A stretch of DNA of 51,352 nucleotides from Cnuella takakiae (GCF_001953305.1 NZ_MTFE01000010.1:665306-716657); one strand, 5' to 3'. Shown: positions 17,636 through 26,093, counted from the first letter of the stretch. Made by a program: numbers and translations. The notes: a model not told the origin generated them from the letters alone.

Positions 17636-18302
17636 CCTGATTCAGCAACCGGAACAGCTGCACCAAGGCTGCTTCGTTCTTCAGTTTGAGCTTGTGCTTT
17701 TCTGTAAGCTGGCTGATGGCTGCAGCCTGTGCTGGCATTTGTTTAACCAGGTAGTCTTTGTCTTTTTTAACTGGTATTATTTTACCATCCGGCAGACTGG
17801 CATACAGCATTTCCTTTTTATAACCGCGTTCCTCTTCCGGGATATCTTCTTTGGCCAGGTAAATGGATTTAGCCTTGCAGCGTAGCAGCTGTACAGGCCC
17901 ATCGGCCAGCAATTCGTAAAAAGTAGCTTCATCGTTGCGCTGTACCGGCGGGTAGCCGCTGCGGTATACTACCTGTATGCTATCGTCTTTTTTGATGATG
18001 CCCATGGAAAACTGCTGCACAGGATCGAGGAACTCCATCACCTGCCCGTTCTGCTGGTAGAAAAGCTGGTTGTTGTACACGTCAAAAAGCAAGGGCAGTT
18101 GTCTTTGCTGACCGCTGGTTTTGAGCGTCACCACGCCCGGCGACCACTGTTGTTTAATAAACAGCTTTTGTACATCATCGGTGACCTCCACCGGCGGCAG
18201 CGAGCCCATGGCAAGAGGCCGGGGTGTATAGCGCAACTCCTGCTGTTGGGAAAAGGCGGAACAGGCCATCAGCAGGTAAAAGGAGAGGAGGAGGGGCTTC
18301 AT
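17628..18302 (-). CDS. Secreted hypothetical protein (224 aa)
   Basis: The ATG at 18302 gives a clean signal peptide (MKPLLLSFYLLMACSAFSQQ); the longer open frame to 18425 runs through a heptad array and is rejected. The mature part has LRYTPRPLAMGSLPPVEV, a beta-rich middle (LPLLFDVYNNQLFYQQNGQ) and a basic C-terminal half (KKEMLYASLPDGKIIPVKK, KHKLKLKNEAALVQLFRLL). I recognise no named domain. It is presumably periplasmic or surface exposed. It shares orientation with mqnC but is separated from it by a heptad hairpin of about 75 bp, so co-transcription is uncertain. Function unknown. Confidence 0.75.
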   Translation of the reverse strand: MKPLLLSFYLLMACSAFSQQQELRYTPRPLAMGSLPPVEVTDDVQKLFIKQQWSPGVVTLKTSGQQRQLPLLFDVYNNQLFYQQNGQVMEFLDPVQQFSMGIIKKDDSIQVVYRSGYPPVQRNDEATFYELLADGPVQLLRCKAKSIYLAKEDIPEEERGYKKEMLYASLPDGKIIPVKKDKDYLVKQMPAQAAAISQLTEKHKLKLKNEAALVQLFRLLNQEH

Positions 18303-18362
18303 GGTTAGCGGGTTTGGTTTCAAGTTCGGAAAAAAACCAAAACCACAGGGGGAATAAAGATG

Positions 18363-18435
18363 ATGGACGATAGACCATGGACCATAGTAAGAATAGTTGC
18401 CTTCTTTCCACCGTCCATGGTCCATCGTCCATGGT
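18363..18435. repeat. Heptad repeat hairpin between mqnC and the secreted hypothetical gene
   Basis: Left arm words ATGGACG, ATAGACC, ATGGACC and ATAGTAA (18363-18390); right arm words CCACCGT, CCATGGT, CCATCGT and CCATGGT (18408-18435). The arms are complementary over most of their length, with a TTC/GAA closing near the loop. Confidence 0.75.
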
Positions 18436-18442
18436 CTGATTC

Positions 18443-19567
18443 CTAATAGTCCACCACCTGCTCCACAATAGCCTCGGGCAGCTCGCGCCAGCCGTACTGC
18501 TGGTTGCGGAGCTGGGGCTCGAAGCCTGCCTCGCGGATGGCATCCTGGATGGTGCGGCTGGTAAAGCGGTGGGGAGCACCGGCGGCACTCACCACGTTTT
18601 CTTCGATCATGATGGAGCCAAAATCGTTAGCGCCGGCATGGAGGCAGGTTTGTGCGGTTTGTTTGCCCACGGTAAGCCAGCTGGCCTGTATGTTCTTTAC
18701 GTTGGGTAGCATGATACGGCTGATGGCCACCATGCGGATATACTCTTCGGGTGTGGTGAGGTTCTGCACGCCACGGATGCGGGTAAGCAGGGTGTCCACA
18801 TCCTGGAAGGTCCAGGCAATAAAAGCCAGGAAACCCTTGGCCTGCTCCGGCTTTTTGGCCTGCACCTCGCGGATGCGCACCAGGTGCTCGAAGCGCTCCT
18901 GTATGGTTTCCACGTGGCCAAACATCATGGTAGCCGATGTGGTGATATCCAGTTTGTGTGCTTCGTGCATGATGGCCAGCCATTCGTCGGCGCCGCACTT
19001 GCCTTTGGAGATGAGGCGGCGTACGCGGTCCACCAATATCTCGGCGCCGGCACCGGGCAGCGAGTCCATACCCGCTTCCTTGAGGGCTTTCAGCACCTCG
19101 TGGTGGCTGGCCTTTTCCAGCTTACAGATATGGGCCACTTCGGGTGGCCCGAGGGCGTGGAGGCGGATATCGGGGAACTCGGCTTTGATGGCCCTGAAGG
19201 TGTCTACATAAAACTGGAGGCCCAGCTCGGGGTGGTGGCCGCCCTGCAGCAGCAACTGGTCGCCACCATAACGGATGGTTTCCTCGATCTTGCGGCGGTA
19301 GGTAGGCATATCGGTGATATATGCCTCGGCATGGCCGGGTATGCGGTAGAAATTGCAAAACTTACAGTTGGCCACGCACACGTTGGTGGTGTTCACATTG
19401 CGGTCGATCTGCCAGGTAACCTTGCCATGGGGTACCTGCTTTTTGCGCAGCTCGTCGGCAATCATCATCAGGTCGGTAAGCGGTGCGTGGTGGAAGAGGT
19501 GCATGCCTTCTTCAACACTCAGAAAACCAAAGTCCAGGGCTTTGGCATACAATGCGGATAAATCCAT
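18443..19567 (-). CDS. mqnC: Cyclic dehypoxanthinyl futalosine synthase (radical SAM)
   Basis: 374 aa. The radical SAM cluster motif CVANCKFCNFYR lies near residue 64, giving C-x3-C-x2-C. Further family signatures are GGDQLLLQGGHHPELG, SLPGAGAEILVDRVR, GADEWLAIMHEAHKL, TSATMMFGHVET and LAFIAWTFQDVDT. This is the pattern of MqnC, which closes the spiro ring of dehypoxanthine futalosine in the futalosine route to menaquinone. The related MqnE has a different length and motif set. The product pathway feeds menaquinol to the ACIII complex encoded downstream in this window. The gene is divergent from the retropepsin gene, with a heptad hairpin in the shared upstream region. A TAAATTTG sequence on the minus strand (19575-19582) could be a -7 box. 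Confidence 0.93.
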   Translation of the reverse strand: MDLSALYAKALDFGFLSVEEGMHLFHHAPLTDLMMIADELRKKQVPHGKVTWQIDRNVNTTNVCVANCKFCNFYRIPGHAEAYITDMPTYRRKIEETIRYGGDQLLLQGGHHPELGLQFYVDTFRAIKAEFPDIRLHALGPPEVAHICKLEKASHHEVLKALKEAGMDSLPGAGAEILVDRVRRLISKGKCGADEWLAIMHEAHKLDITTSATMMFGHVETIQERFEHLVRIREVQAKKPEQAKGFLAFIAWTFQDVDTLLTRIRGVQNLTTPEEYIRMVAISRIMLPNVKNIQASWLTVGKQTAQTCLHAGANDFGSIMIEENVVSAAGAPHRFTSRTIQDAIREAGFEPQLRNQQYGWRELPEAIVEQVVDY

Positions 19568-19574
19568 AGAACTG

Positions 19575-19582
19575 CAAATTTA
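19575..19582 (-). promoter_or_regulatory. Possible -7 box of mqnC
   Basis: The minus strand reads TAAATTTG, matching the Bacteroidota consensus TAnnTTTG. It lies only 8 bases from the mqnC ATG, which would give an almost leaderless mRNA, and no good -33 TTTG is seen. Tentative. Confidence 0.3.
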
Positions 19583-19650
19583 GGTTACCGGGCTTTCCCT
19601 TTTACGAAGGAGCAGAAACAGAGCGAATTGGGGGTTAACTTTAAGAAAAT

Positions 19651-19720
19651 AGTTTGGGGTTAGGAGTTTGGGGTTTGGGATTAAACCAACCCCAAACCCC
19701 AAACTCCTAACTCTTAACCT
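19651..19720. repeat. Heptad repeat hairpin in divergent promoter region
   Basis: Seventy bases reading as ten in-phase 7-bp words, five on the left (such as AGTTTGG, GGTTAGG) and five on the right (such as CAAACCC, CTAACTC). TTAGGAGTTTGGGGTTTGGG pairs perfectly with its complement over 20 bp. It ends five bases before the retropepsin ATG. Confidence 0.85.
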
Positions 19721-19725
19721 AATCC

Positions 19726-20916
19726 ATGCGCACCCTTTTGCTTGCCCTTCTTTGCTTGCTGCATGCTGTAAACACGCTGGCCCAGGAAGAGTTCATCCAG
19801 CCTTCCCGGTATCTTACCCGTGTGCCCATGGAGCTGCTTACCGGCGGCGTCATCATCATGCAGGCACGTTTTGCCAGTTTCCCTGATACGCTCAACTTTA
19901 TCCTGGATACGGGCAGCGGCGGCATCTCGCTCGACAGCAGTACCTCGCGGTACCTGGGACTGGAGCCTACCCCGTCGGACCGCACCATCCGGGGTATTGC
20001 GGGCATCCGGCAGGTGAGTTTTTTATACAACCAAAAACTGCATTTCCCCGGCCTTACCATCGACAGCCTTAACTTCCACGTCAACGATTACGAACTGCTC
20101 ACCTCTGTGTACGGTCTCCGCATCGATGGCATTATCGGATACTCGGTGCTGAGCCGGTACATCGTCAAGATCAACTACGATTCTTCTTATGTGGAGTTCT
20201 GGAGCCGTGGCAATATCCGGTACCCGCGGGGAGGCTTTATGCTGCGGCCCATCATTGCCAGCCAGCCGGTAACCTTTATGCGGGTAAGGGAAGAGCGCGA
20301 CCTGACCAGCCGCTTTTTGTTTGACATCGGCGCCGGCCTCAACCTGATGCTAAGCACCGATTTTGTACGCGACAGTGCCGTGCTGAGCGGCAAACGCAAA
20401 ATGTATGTCAAACAGGTGGAGGGCCTGGGCGGTAAGGTGGATATGAAAATGACGGTGCTGAAAGAAGTGAAGATCGGGCCGTACAAGTTTCGCAATGTAC
20501 CCATCTATGTTTTTGAGGACGAGTTCAATATCACTTCCTATCCTTACCTGGGGGGTATTTTGGGCAATGACCTCCTGCGCAGGTTCAACCTCATCATGAA
20601 CTACGAAAAGCGCGATTTTTACCTTACGCCCAATACGCATTACAACGATATTTTCGATTATACCTATACCGGCCTGGAACTCTACTACCTCGACGGCAAG
20701 ATTTTGCTGGGCGATGTGGCCCGCGGCTCGCCTGCCGAAAGGGCGGGGCTGAAGGAAGAAGACGTGGTTGTGGCCATCAACAAGAAGTTTACCCAAAACC
20801 TGCAGGCATTCAAAAACGAACTGCAGAACAGCCGCGAAAAGATCAAGATCATCGTGCTGCGCGGCGGCGAGCTGAAGGAGTTTGAGTTTAAGGTAGAAAA
20901 CATCATGAAGCGGTAG
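19726..20916 (+). CDS. Secreted retropepsin-like aspartyl protease with PDZ domain
   Basis: 396 aa. A signal peptide (MRTLLLALLCLLHAVNTLAQ) is followed by a duplicated retropepsin-like region. The first half has the catalytic-type motif FILDTGSGGISLD (about 65) and the flap-like GLRIDGIIGYSVL. The second half has FDIGAGLNLMLS (about 203), where DIGA replaces the usual DTG[AS], and GGILGNDLLRRF. A PDZ domain ends the protein (about 315-390, GDVARGSPAERAGLKEEDVVVAINKK). The arrangement suggests a periplasmic clan AA peptidase whose activity or substrate choice is governed by the PDZ domain. Its substrate is unknown. The start is the only ATG giving a signal peptide. It is divergent from mqnC. 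Confidence 0.85.
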   Translation: MRTLLLALLCLLHAVNTLAQEEFIQPSRYLTRVPMELLTGGVIIMQARFASFPDTLNFILDTGSGGISLDSSTSRYLGLEPTPSDRTIRGIAGIRQVSFLYNQKLHFPGLTIDSLNFHVNDYELLTSVYGLRIDGIIGYSVLSRYIVKINYDSSYVEFWSRGNIRYPRGGFMLRPIIASQPVTFMRVREERDLTSRFLFDIGAGLNLMLSTDFVRDSAVLSGKRKMYVKQVEGLGGKVDMKMTVLKEVKIGPYKFRNVPIYVFEDEFNITSYPYLGGILGNDLLRRFNLIMNYEKRDFYLTPNTHYNDIFDYTYTGLELYYLDGKILLGDVARGSPAERAGLKEEDVVVAINKKFTQNLQAFKNELQNSREKIKIIVLRGGELKEFEFKVENIMKR

Positions 20917-20956
20917 GGGAAGGTTGGGGGTTTTAGAGTTTGGCGTTGGCGTTGGG
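20917..20956. repeat. Decayed heptad array after the retropepsin gene
   Basis: Immediately after the stop, G-rich words such as GGTTGGG, GTTTGGC and GTTGGGC follow at 6-7 bp spacing. They resemble the 19651 and 30773 arrays but are imperfect, with no clear complementary arm. Confidence 0.4.
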
Positions 20957-21146
20957 CGCCTGCAAGGGAGTAGGGTTAGTGAGGCGAAAACAGGGCAGCA
21001 GCCTTGGGCTTGCGCCACAGCCCAGGTGAAAAGCGGAACTTTTAGATTTTACCCACACTACGCTGGCTTTTAAGCCAGCTTAATCCTTCAATTTTTTCCG
21101 GAAAACACCTTAGCAGTGAATATTGCTTTCGTATCAACGTGATCTT

Positions 21147-21554
21147 ATGAAAACTGGTCTTTCAGGCGGTCAGCGAATCCTTGTTGTTTTTGTATGGTTT
21201 GTAGTGGTCATTATTGGTTTTATGATAAAGCTGCCATCGGGTTTCCGGCACATTGATAAAGAATTGCACGCAACCTTTTACTTTCTGGCGGCTGCTTTTT
21301 TGAATGTTTTATTTGCACGGACAAACCTTGTCAGGCATGTGCTGATCTTTATTGGGCTTTACCTGTTCGGTATGGCAATAGAATTCGGGCAGGCCTACTC
21401 TAATAGATTCTATCGCCGCCGGATACATGGGCGCTTCGACCCGGAAGATCTTCAATGGAACTTAAAAGGTTTAATGGCCTTTTCGCTGTTTTGGTTGATT
21501 TGTATAGCCGGTATAATTCTTTACAACAAAGCCACATCAAAAAACAAGCTGTAA
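21147..21554 (+). CDS. VanZ-like family membrane protein
   Basis: 135 aa from the ATG at 21147; an in-frame TTG at 21123 is less likely. Four hydrophobic segments are visible (ILVVFVWFVVVIIGFMI, ATFYFLAAAFLNVLFA, VLIFIGLYLFGMAIEFGQ, LMAFSLFWLICIAGIIL). Family landmarks are the conserved DKELHATFYF stretch and IEFGQ followed by RRxxxxRFDPEDLQWNLKG, the usual VanZ C-terminal signature where Asp-Asn residues occur. The biochemical role of VanZ-like proteins is unsettled; the founding member gives low-level teicoplanin resistance. No resistance genes lie nearby, so a general envelope role is more likely here. Confidence 0.8.
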   Translation: MKTGLSGGQRILVVFVWFVVVIIGFMIKLPSGFRHIDKELHATFYFLAAAFLNVLFARTNLVRHVLIFIGLYLFGMAIEFGQAYSNRFYRRRIHGRFDPEDLQWNLKGLMAFSLFWLICIAGIILYNKATSKNKL

Positions 21555-21636
21555 GATTCGCCCCACGACAGCGGCCTTGAATTGTGGCCGCACGAGCCAG
21601 TGAAAATCTGGAATAAACCTCCTTTACCGCCGTTCA

Positions 21637-21665
21637 TTTGGTTCGATGCTGTTCGGCTATCTTTG
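21637..21665 (+). promoter_or_regulatory. Bacteroidota-type promoter of the methyltransferase gene
   Basis: TTTG at 21637-21640 (-33 element) and TATCTTTG at 21658-21665 (-7 element, consensus TAnnTTTG) with 17 bases between. Transcription would start near 21671, about 58 bases before the ATG at 21729. This supports that start over the longer open frame from 21582. Confidence 0.6.
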
Positions 21666-21728
21666 CGGCCACCTCAGTGGAAAAGGCCGCTGCCGGCTGT
21701 AAAGCCAGGGGTGCAAATAATTTTTTGG

Positions 21729-22697
21729 ATGCTCCAACCCACTTATACGGAACTGCTAGCCTGTCCTTCCTGTAAATCGCCTTTGGAGGCGCAGGGCCAG
21801 CGGTATGTGTGCCAGAACGAAGCCTGCCAGGGCATGTACCCCATTCAGGGCGGCATCCCGGTGCTCATCAGCGAAGACAATGAAATTTTCAGCCAGCAGG
21901 ATTTTGCCCGGGAGCAGGATATTTATTTCCGTACCTACAAAAGCCGGCTGATGCAGGTGCTGCAAAAGGTTCAGCCTGATGTGAGCACCAACCTGAGCGC
22001 GGCAAGGAACTACCGTTTTTTGGCCCGCGAGCTGGCTTCCCGCAAGGGGTTGCGCATACTGGTAATTGGCGGCAGCATCGATGGCTATGGCATCGGCGAG
22101 CTAAAACAAAACCTGCCCGCCGATGCGCTGTTGGTGGAAGCCGATGTATCGTACGGGCCCAATACCAAAATGATCTTTGACTCGCACCAGATACCTTTCC
22201 GGGACGAAACCTTCGACCTGGTGGTGGCGCAGGCCGTGCTGGAGCATGTGCTCGACCCCTTTGTCTGTGTAGCCGAAATGCACCGGGTGCTGAAGACGGG
22301 TGGAATGGTATACGCCGAAACGCCCTTTATGCAGCAGGTGCACGGCGGCCGTTACGATTTTCACCGCTTTACCCACCTGGGCCACCGAAGGCTGTTCCGC
22401 CATTTTGTACAGGTGGAAAGCGGTATTGTTTCGGGGGCGGGCTCCGCATTGGCATGGGCCTTGAAATATGTGGTCACCAGTTTTGCCCGCAACAAGAAGA
22501 TGGACAAGGTGCTCAGCTATTCGGCGCCCTTCCTCTTTTTTTGGGTTAAATACCTCGACCTGCTGATTGGCCGGACGCGGGGATCGCTCGACTCGGCATG
22601 TGGCTATTTTTTTATGGGCCGCAAAGAGCCGGGTTATGTACTTTCCGATAAAGAATTGCTGGCATCGTACAAGGGGTTGCGGGGAAATGTAAATTAG
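21729..22697 (+). CDS. SAM-dependent methyltransferase with Trm112-like zinc domain
   Basis: 322 aa from the ATG at 21729, placed downstream of a consensus promoter. The N-terminus is a Trm112p-like zinc ribbon (LLACPSCKSPLE...YVCQNEACQGMYPIQGGIPVLI) with CxxC and CxxxxC pairs. A class I methyltransferase follows: ILVIGGSIDGYGIGEL is the motif I region, LVEADVSYGPNTKMIFD leads to the acidic residue region, and FDLVVAQAVLEHVLDP and MHRVLKTGGMVYAETPFMQQVHGG are the Methyltransf_11-type motifs. The substrate is not evident; similar fusions occur in glycan and surface-lipid gene sets, but none is next to this gene. Confidence 0.85.
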   Translation: MLQPTYTELLACPSCKSPLEAQGQRYVCQNEACQGMYPIQGGIPVLISEDNEIFSQQDFAREQDIYFRTYKSRLMQVLQKVQPDVSTNLSAARNYRFLARELASRKGLRILVIGGSIDGYGIGELKQNLPADALLVEADVSYGPNTKMIFDSHQIPFRDETFDLVVAQAVLEHVLDPFVCVAEMHRVLKTGGMVYAETPFMQQVHGGRYDFHRFTHLGHRRLFRHFVQVESGIVSGAGSALAWALKYVVTSFARNKKMDKVLSYSAPFLFFWVKYLDLLIGRTRGSLDSACGYFFMGRKEPGYVLSDKELLASYKGLRGNVN

Positions 22698-22717
22698 TAT
22701 CTCAGACGGTCTACATT

Positions 22718-22725
22718 TAGATTTG
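22718..22725 (+). promoter_or_regulatory. Possible -7 box upstream of the M16 pair
   Basis: TAGATTTG matches TAnnTTTG, in the 161-bp gap before the first M16 gene. No convincing -33 TTTG at the right distance was found, so this is tentative. Confidence 0.3.
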
Positions 22726-22858
22726 TATAGATAAGGGCGTTATGGGGATGAATACGGAACATGGCACAAGGAGAACCGTGCTACTCTGTGTCCTCCCTGT
22801 CTCCGTGGTTCCCTGATCTGATTGCAGCTGTCGTTATCAAAACAACCTGCAAGGGGTT

Positions 22859-24136
22859 GTGCATCGAATTATTCCAAACAATAAAATTTTTACCAACGTG
22901 GTTCAGTTTGACCGATTTGTGCTGGCTAACGGCCTGCGGGTGCTGGTGCACCAGGATACTTCCACGCCCATGGCGGTGGTGAACGTGATGTACGATGTGG
23001 GTGCCCGGGACGAAAACCCTGCGCAAACGGGCTTTGCGCACCTCTTTGAGCACCTGATGTTTGGCGGCTCCATCAACATCCCCGAATACGACGAGCCCCT
23101 GCAGATGGCCGGAGGCGAGAACAATGCCTATACCTCCAACGACGTTACCAACTACTATATACAGCTGCCCGCCGACAACATTGAGACGGCCTTTTGGCTG
23201 GAAAGCGACCGCATGCTGTCGCTGGCCTTTACCGATAAAAGCCTGGATGTGCAACGCAAGGTGGTGTGCGAGGAGTTCAAGGAGCACTACCTCAACAAAC
23301 CCTATGGCGACGTGTGGCTGAAGATGCGCGAGCTGGCCTATACCACGCATCCTTACCGCTGGATGACCATTGGTAAAGAGTTGTCGCATATTGAAAATGC
23401 GCAGCTGCAGGATGTAAAGAATTTCTTCTTCAAACACTACCGGCCCAACAATGCCATATTGGTGGTGGCAGGTAATGTTACTACAGAAAAGGTGAAGGAA
23501 CTGGCGGAAAAATGGTTTGGTCCTATCGAGGCGGGTGAGCCCTATGTGCGCAACCTGCCGCAGGAGCCCGCACAATCGGCGCCCCGCAAACTGGAAGTGA
23601 ACGCACCCGTGCCGCTGGATGCTTTATACAAATGCTGGCATATCTTTTCGCGTACGGATGACCGTTATTATGGCACCGACCTCATTACCGAAATCTTGGG
23701 TGGCGGCGGCTCATCCAGGCTGTACCAGGCCCTGGTAAAAGAGCAGAAGCTTTTTTCCAATATCGAGTGTTATCACCACGGCACCATCGATGCGGGTCTG
23801 CTCACCATTGAAGGCAAGCTGGTAAAAGGCGTGAACATCGCCGATGCGGAAAAAGCCATCGATGCCGAACTGGAAAAACTGAAAGCCGAGATCATCAGCG
23901 AAACAGAACTGCAGAAAGTGAAGAACAAAACCGAGAGCATGATTGCTTTTGAAGACATGAGCGTGATGAACCGCGCCAACAGTCTTGCGTTTTACGAACT
24001 GCTGGGCGATGCCACCATGATGAATACCGAACTGCAGCGCTACCAGAAAGTATCGGCGCAGGACATTCACCAACTGGCCAACGATATTTTTAAAGAAAGC
24101 AACTGCAGCACGCTGTGGTATTTATCAAAAAACTAA
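22859..24136 (+). CDS. M16 family zinc peptidase, catalytic subunit
   Basis: 425 aa. The inverted zinc motif HLFEH (HxxEH) lies in GFAHLFEHLMFGGS near residue 62, with the distal glutamate in the CEEFKEHYLNKPYG region about 75 residues on, so the active site looks complete. The C-terminal M16 half (about 235-400, including LITEILGGGGSSRLYQALV) follows. The start is GTG at 22859; no in-frame ATG precedes the conserved FDRFVLANGLRVLVH strand. There is no signal peptide, so it is probably cytoplasmic or exported by an unusual route. It pairs with the next gene, a non-catalytic M16 homologue, as in two-subunit M16B peptidases. Confidence 0.9.
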   Translation: MHRIIPNNKIFTNVVQFDRFVLANGLRVLVHQDTSTPMAVVNVMYDVGARDENPAQTGFAHLFEHLMFGGSINIPEYDEPLQMAGGENNAYTSNDVTNYYIQLPADNIETAFWLESDRMLSLAFTDKSLDVQRKVVCEEFKEHYLNKPYGDVWLKMRELAYTTHPYRWMTIGKELSHIENAQLQDVKNFFFKHYRPNNAILVVAGNVTTEKVKELAEKWFGPIEAGEPYVRNLPQEPAQSAPRKLEVNAPVPLDALYKCWHIFSRTDDRYYGTDLITEILGGGGSSRLYQALVKEQKLFSNIECYHHGTIDAGLLTIEGKLVKGVNIADAEKAIDAELEKLKAEIISETELQKVKNKTESMIAFEDMSVMNRANSLAFYELLGDATMMNTELQRYQKVSAQDIHQLANDIFKESNCSTLWYLSKN

Positions 24137-24208
24137 AAGTCAAAAGGCAATATTCAAAAACGCTCGAAATGGGCAAGGTCACTTGACTTTTGATTTTTGC
24201 CTCAATAG
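24134..24208. repeat. Heptad repeat hairpin between the two M16 genes
   Basis: Left words AAAAGTC, AAAAGGC, AATATTC (from the stop codon of the first gene); right words ACTTGAC, TTTTGAT, TTTTGCC. AAAGTCAA pairs with TTGACTTT. It interrupts an otherwise operon-like pair. Confidence 0.6.
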
Positions 24209-24217
24209 CCCAACTCC

Positions 24218-25513
24218 ATGGAAAAGATACATCCGCAAACGCTCAACCGCACACAGCCTCCGCGCATCAAGGATGCTGTTGAGTTTGACCTGCACCTGAA
24301 GTCTTATGAAAAGTTTACCCTCGACAACGGTATTGAAGTGTATGCCGTAGATGCAGGCGCTGAAGAAGTGATGCAGATCGAGTGGGTGTTTTATGCAGGC
24401 AACTGGTTTGAGCAGAAAAACCTCGTGGCTGCCTCTGCCAACTTCCTGCTGAAGAACGGCACCAGCACCAAAACGGCTTTCGAGATCAACGAGCATTTTG
24501 AATACTATGGTGCTTATCTCAACCGCACCTGTTATAATGAAACGGCAAGCGTTTCGATGCACACCCTGTCGAAGCACCTGGAGCACCTGTTGCCCGTGGT
24601 AAAGGAGCTGATCACGGATTCCGTGTTTCCGCAGGAAGAGCTGGACACCTACCGCCAGAACATGCAGCAAAGGTTGCGGGTAAACCTGAAGAAGGGCGAC
24701 TTTGTTGCCAACCGCCTCATTGATGTATACCTCTATGGTGAGGAGCATCCTTATGGTAAGTATGCGAAGAGTGAAGACTTTGACGCACTCACCCGCGAAG
24801 AGATCCTCCAGTTTTATAAAGAGTACTACCAGGAAGGAAGGCTGGTGATTTTTGTTGCAGGCAAGCTGCCGGCCAACACTTTTGAGCTGCTCAACAAAAG
24901 CTTTGGCGACCTGAAGACCAGGCCCGTTGAAGTGTCCCCCATCCTGGCCCTGCCTGCCGCAGAAAAGAAGTACCGCGTTACCAATGATGCCAGCGGCGTA
25001 CAGGGTGCCATCCGCATCGCGCAGCCCTTCCCCAACAGGCACCACCCCGACTTCATGAAGGTGCAGGTGCTCAACAACCTTTTTGGCGGTTTCTTTGGTT
25101 CGCGCCTGATGAGCAATATCCGCGAAGACAAGGGTTATACCTATGGCATCTACAGCTACCTGCAAAATCATATCCAGCAAAGTGCCTGGGTGATTTCCAC
25201 CGAGGCCGGCCGCGATGTGAGCGAGGCTACGGTGCAGGAAGTGTACAACGAAATGGAGCGCCTGCGCAAGGAGCCGGTGGGCGCCGAGGAACTGCTGTTG
25301 GTGCAGAACTATATGATGGGTTCCATACTGGGCGACCTGGATGGCCCGTTCCATATCATCGGCCGCTGGAAGAATATCATTCTCAACAACCTGGAAGGCC
25401 AGTTCTTCTACGACCAGATCAATACCATCAAGAACGTATCGGCAGAGGAACTGCAGGCCCTGGCCAACAGGTACCTGCAGCCGGAGTTGTTTTACGAACT
25501 GGTGGTAGTGTAG
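24218..25513 (+). CDS. M16 family peptidase-like protein, non-catalytic subunit
   Basis: 431 aa with the two-lobed M16 fold signature but without HxxEH: the corresponding helix reads LVAASANFLLKNGTST. The C-terminal half keeps the substrate-binding-type motif REDKGYTYGIYSYL near residue 310. In two-component M16B peptidases one chain supplies the zinc site and the other supplies this Arg/Tyr site, so this protein is expected to form a heterodimer with the product of the preceding gene. ATG at 24218 follows a heptad hairpin. No signal peptide was seen. Confidence 0.88.
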   Translation: MEKIHPQTLNRTQPPRIKDAVEFDLHLKSYEKFTLDNGIEVYAVDAGAEEVMQIEWVFYAGNWFEQKNLVAASANFLLKNGTSTKTAFEINEHFEYYGAYLNRTCYNETASVSMHTLSKHLEHLLPVVKELITDSVFPQEELDTYRQNMQQRLRVNLKKGDFVANRLIDVYLYGEEHPYGKYAKSEDFDALTREEILQFYKEYYQEGRLVIFVAGKLPANTFELLNKSFGDLKTRPVEVSPILALPAAEKKYRVTNDASGVQGAIRIAQPFPNRHHPDFMKVQVLNNLFGGFFGSRLMSNIREDKGYTYGIYSYLQNHIQQSAWVISTEAGRDVSEATVQEVYNEMERLRKEPVGAEELLLVQNYMMGSILGDLDGPFHIIGRWKNIILNNLEGQFFYDQINTIKNVSAEELQALANRYLQPELFYELVVV

Positions 25514-25516
25514 GGT

Positions 25517-25646
25517 AATTAGCTAATTAGCCAATGAGCTAATGTGCTAAGCCGTTCTTAGTGCAATAGCAGCTACTTTAGCGCATAAACAAAGATGCTG
25601 GGTTAAGCTTTAGCACATTATCAATTTAGCTCATTAGCAAATCAAC
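25517..25646. repeat. Octad (8-bp) repeat hairpin
   Basis: Left arm words of 8 bp such as TAATTAGC, CAATGAGC and TAATGTGC (25517-25550); right arm TTAGCACA, TTATCAAT, TTAGCTCA and TTAGCAAA (about 25610-25641). The arms are largely complementary, with about 58 unrelated bases between. It begins right after a stop and ends before the next start. Confidence 0.75.
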
Positions 25647-25647
25647 C

Positions 25648-25995
25648 ATGGGTTTTATCTTCAACATCCTTGCTACTGCCGCAGCTGCCCTGGTGGCTGC
25701 GTATTTACTTCCGGGTGTCAGCATTTCCAGTGTGCCCACGGCAATCATTGTGGCGCTGGTGCTGGCCCTGCTCAACACTTTTGTAAAGCCCATTCTGATT
25801 ATGCTCACCATCCCGGTTACCTTGGTTACCCTTGGCCTGTTCCTGCTGGTGATCAATATCCTGATCATCAAGTGGACGGCCAGCCTGGTATCGGGCTTCC
25901 AGGTGGATGGCTGGCTGGCGGCCTTGTTGTTTAGCCTGATCGTATCGGTGGTGAACTCCGTTTTTCACGGGCTGGCCAAAAGGAGTGAAGCCTGA
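25648..25995 (+). CDS. Phage-holin-4-superfamily (YvlD-like) membrane protein
   Basis: 115 aa, almost entirely four transmembrane helices (IFNILATAAAALVAAYLLPG, AIIVALVLALLNTFVKPIL, VTLGLFLLVINILIIKW, LAALLFSLIVSVVNSVF). The motif LLPGVSI...LALLNTFVKPILIMLTIPVTL is the hallmark of the family named phage holin superfamily IV (Pfam Phage_holin_4_2), which is mostly chromosomal and of unknown function. No phage genes lie nearby, so a lysis role is not implied. Confidence 0.85.
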   Translation: MGFIFNILATAAAALVAAYLLPGVSISSVPTAIIVALVLALLNTFVKPILIMLTIPVTLVTLGLFLLVINILIIKWTASLVSGFQVDGWLAALLFSLIVSVVNSVFHGLAKRSEA

Positions 25996-26029
25996 TATAA
26001 AAAGGCTAACCTGATTGGATAAACGGGAA

Positions 26030-26050
26030 AAGCTGCAAGCTTCAAGTAAG
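26030..26050. repeat. Short heptad fragment
   Basis: Three adjacent 7-bp words, AAGCTGC, AAGCTTC and AAGTAAG. Probably a remnant or seed of a heptad array; it could be chance. Confidence 0.3.
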
Positions 26051-26093
26051 TGATTCGGTTCTGTGGTTTTCAAATACAAAGTATAATGGATGG

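Noticed and set aside
25648-25995. Holin-like gene as evidence of a prophage
   Set aside because: No other phage genes nearby; this superfamily is usually chromosomal despite its name.
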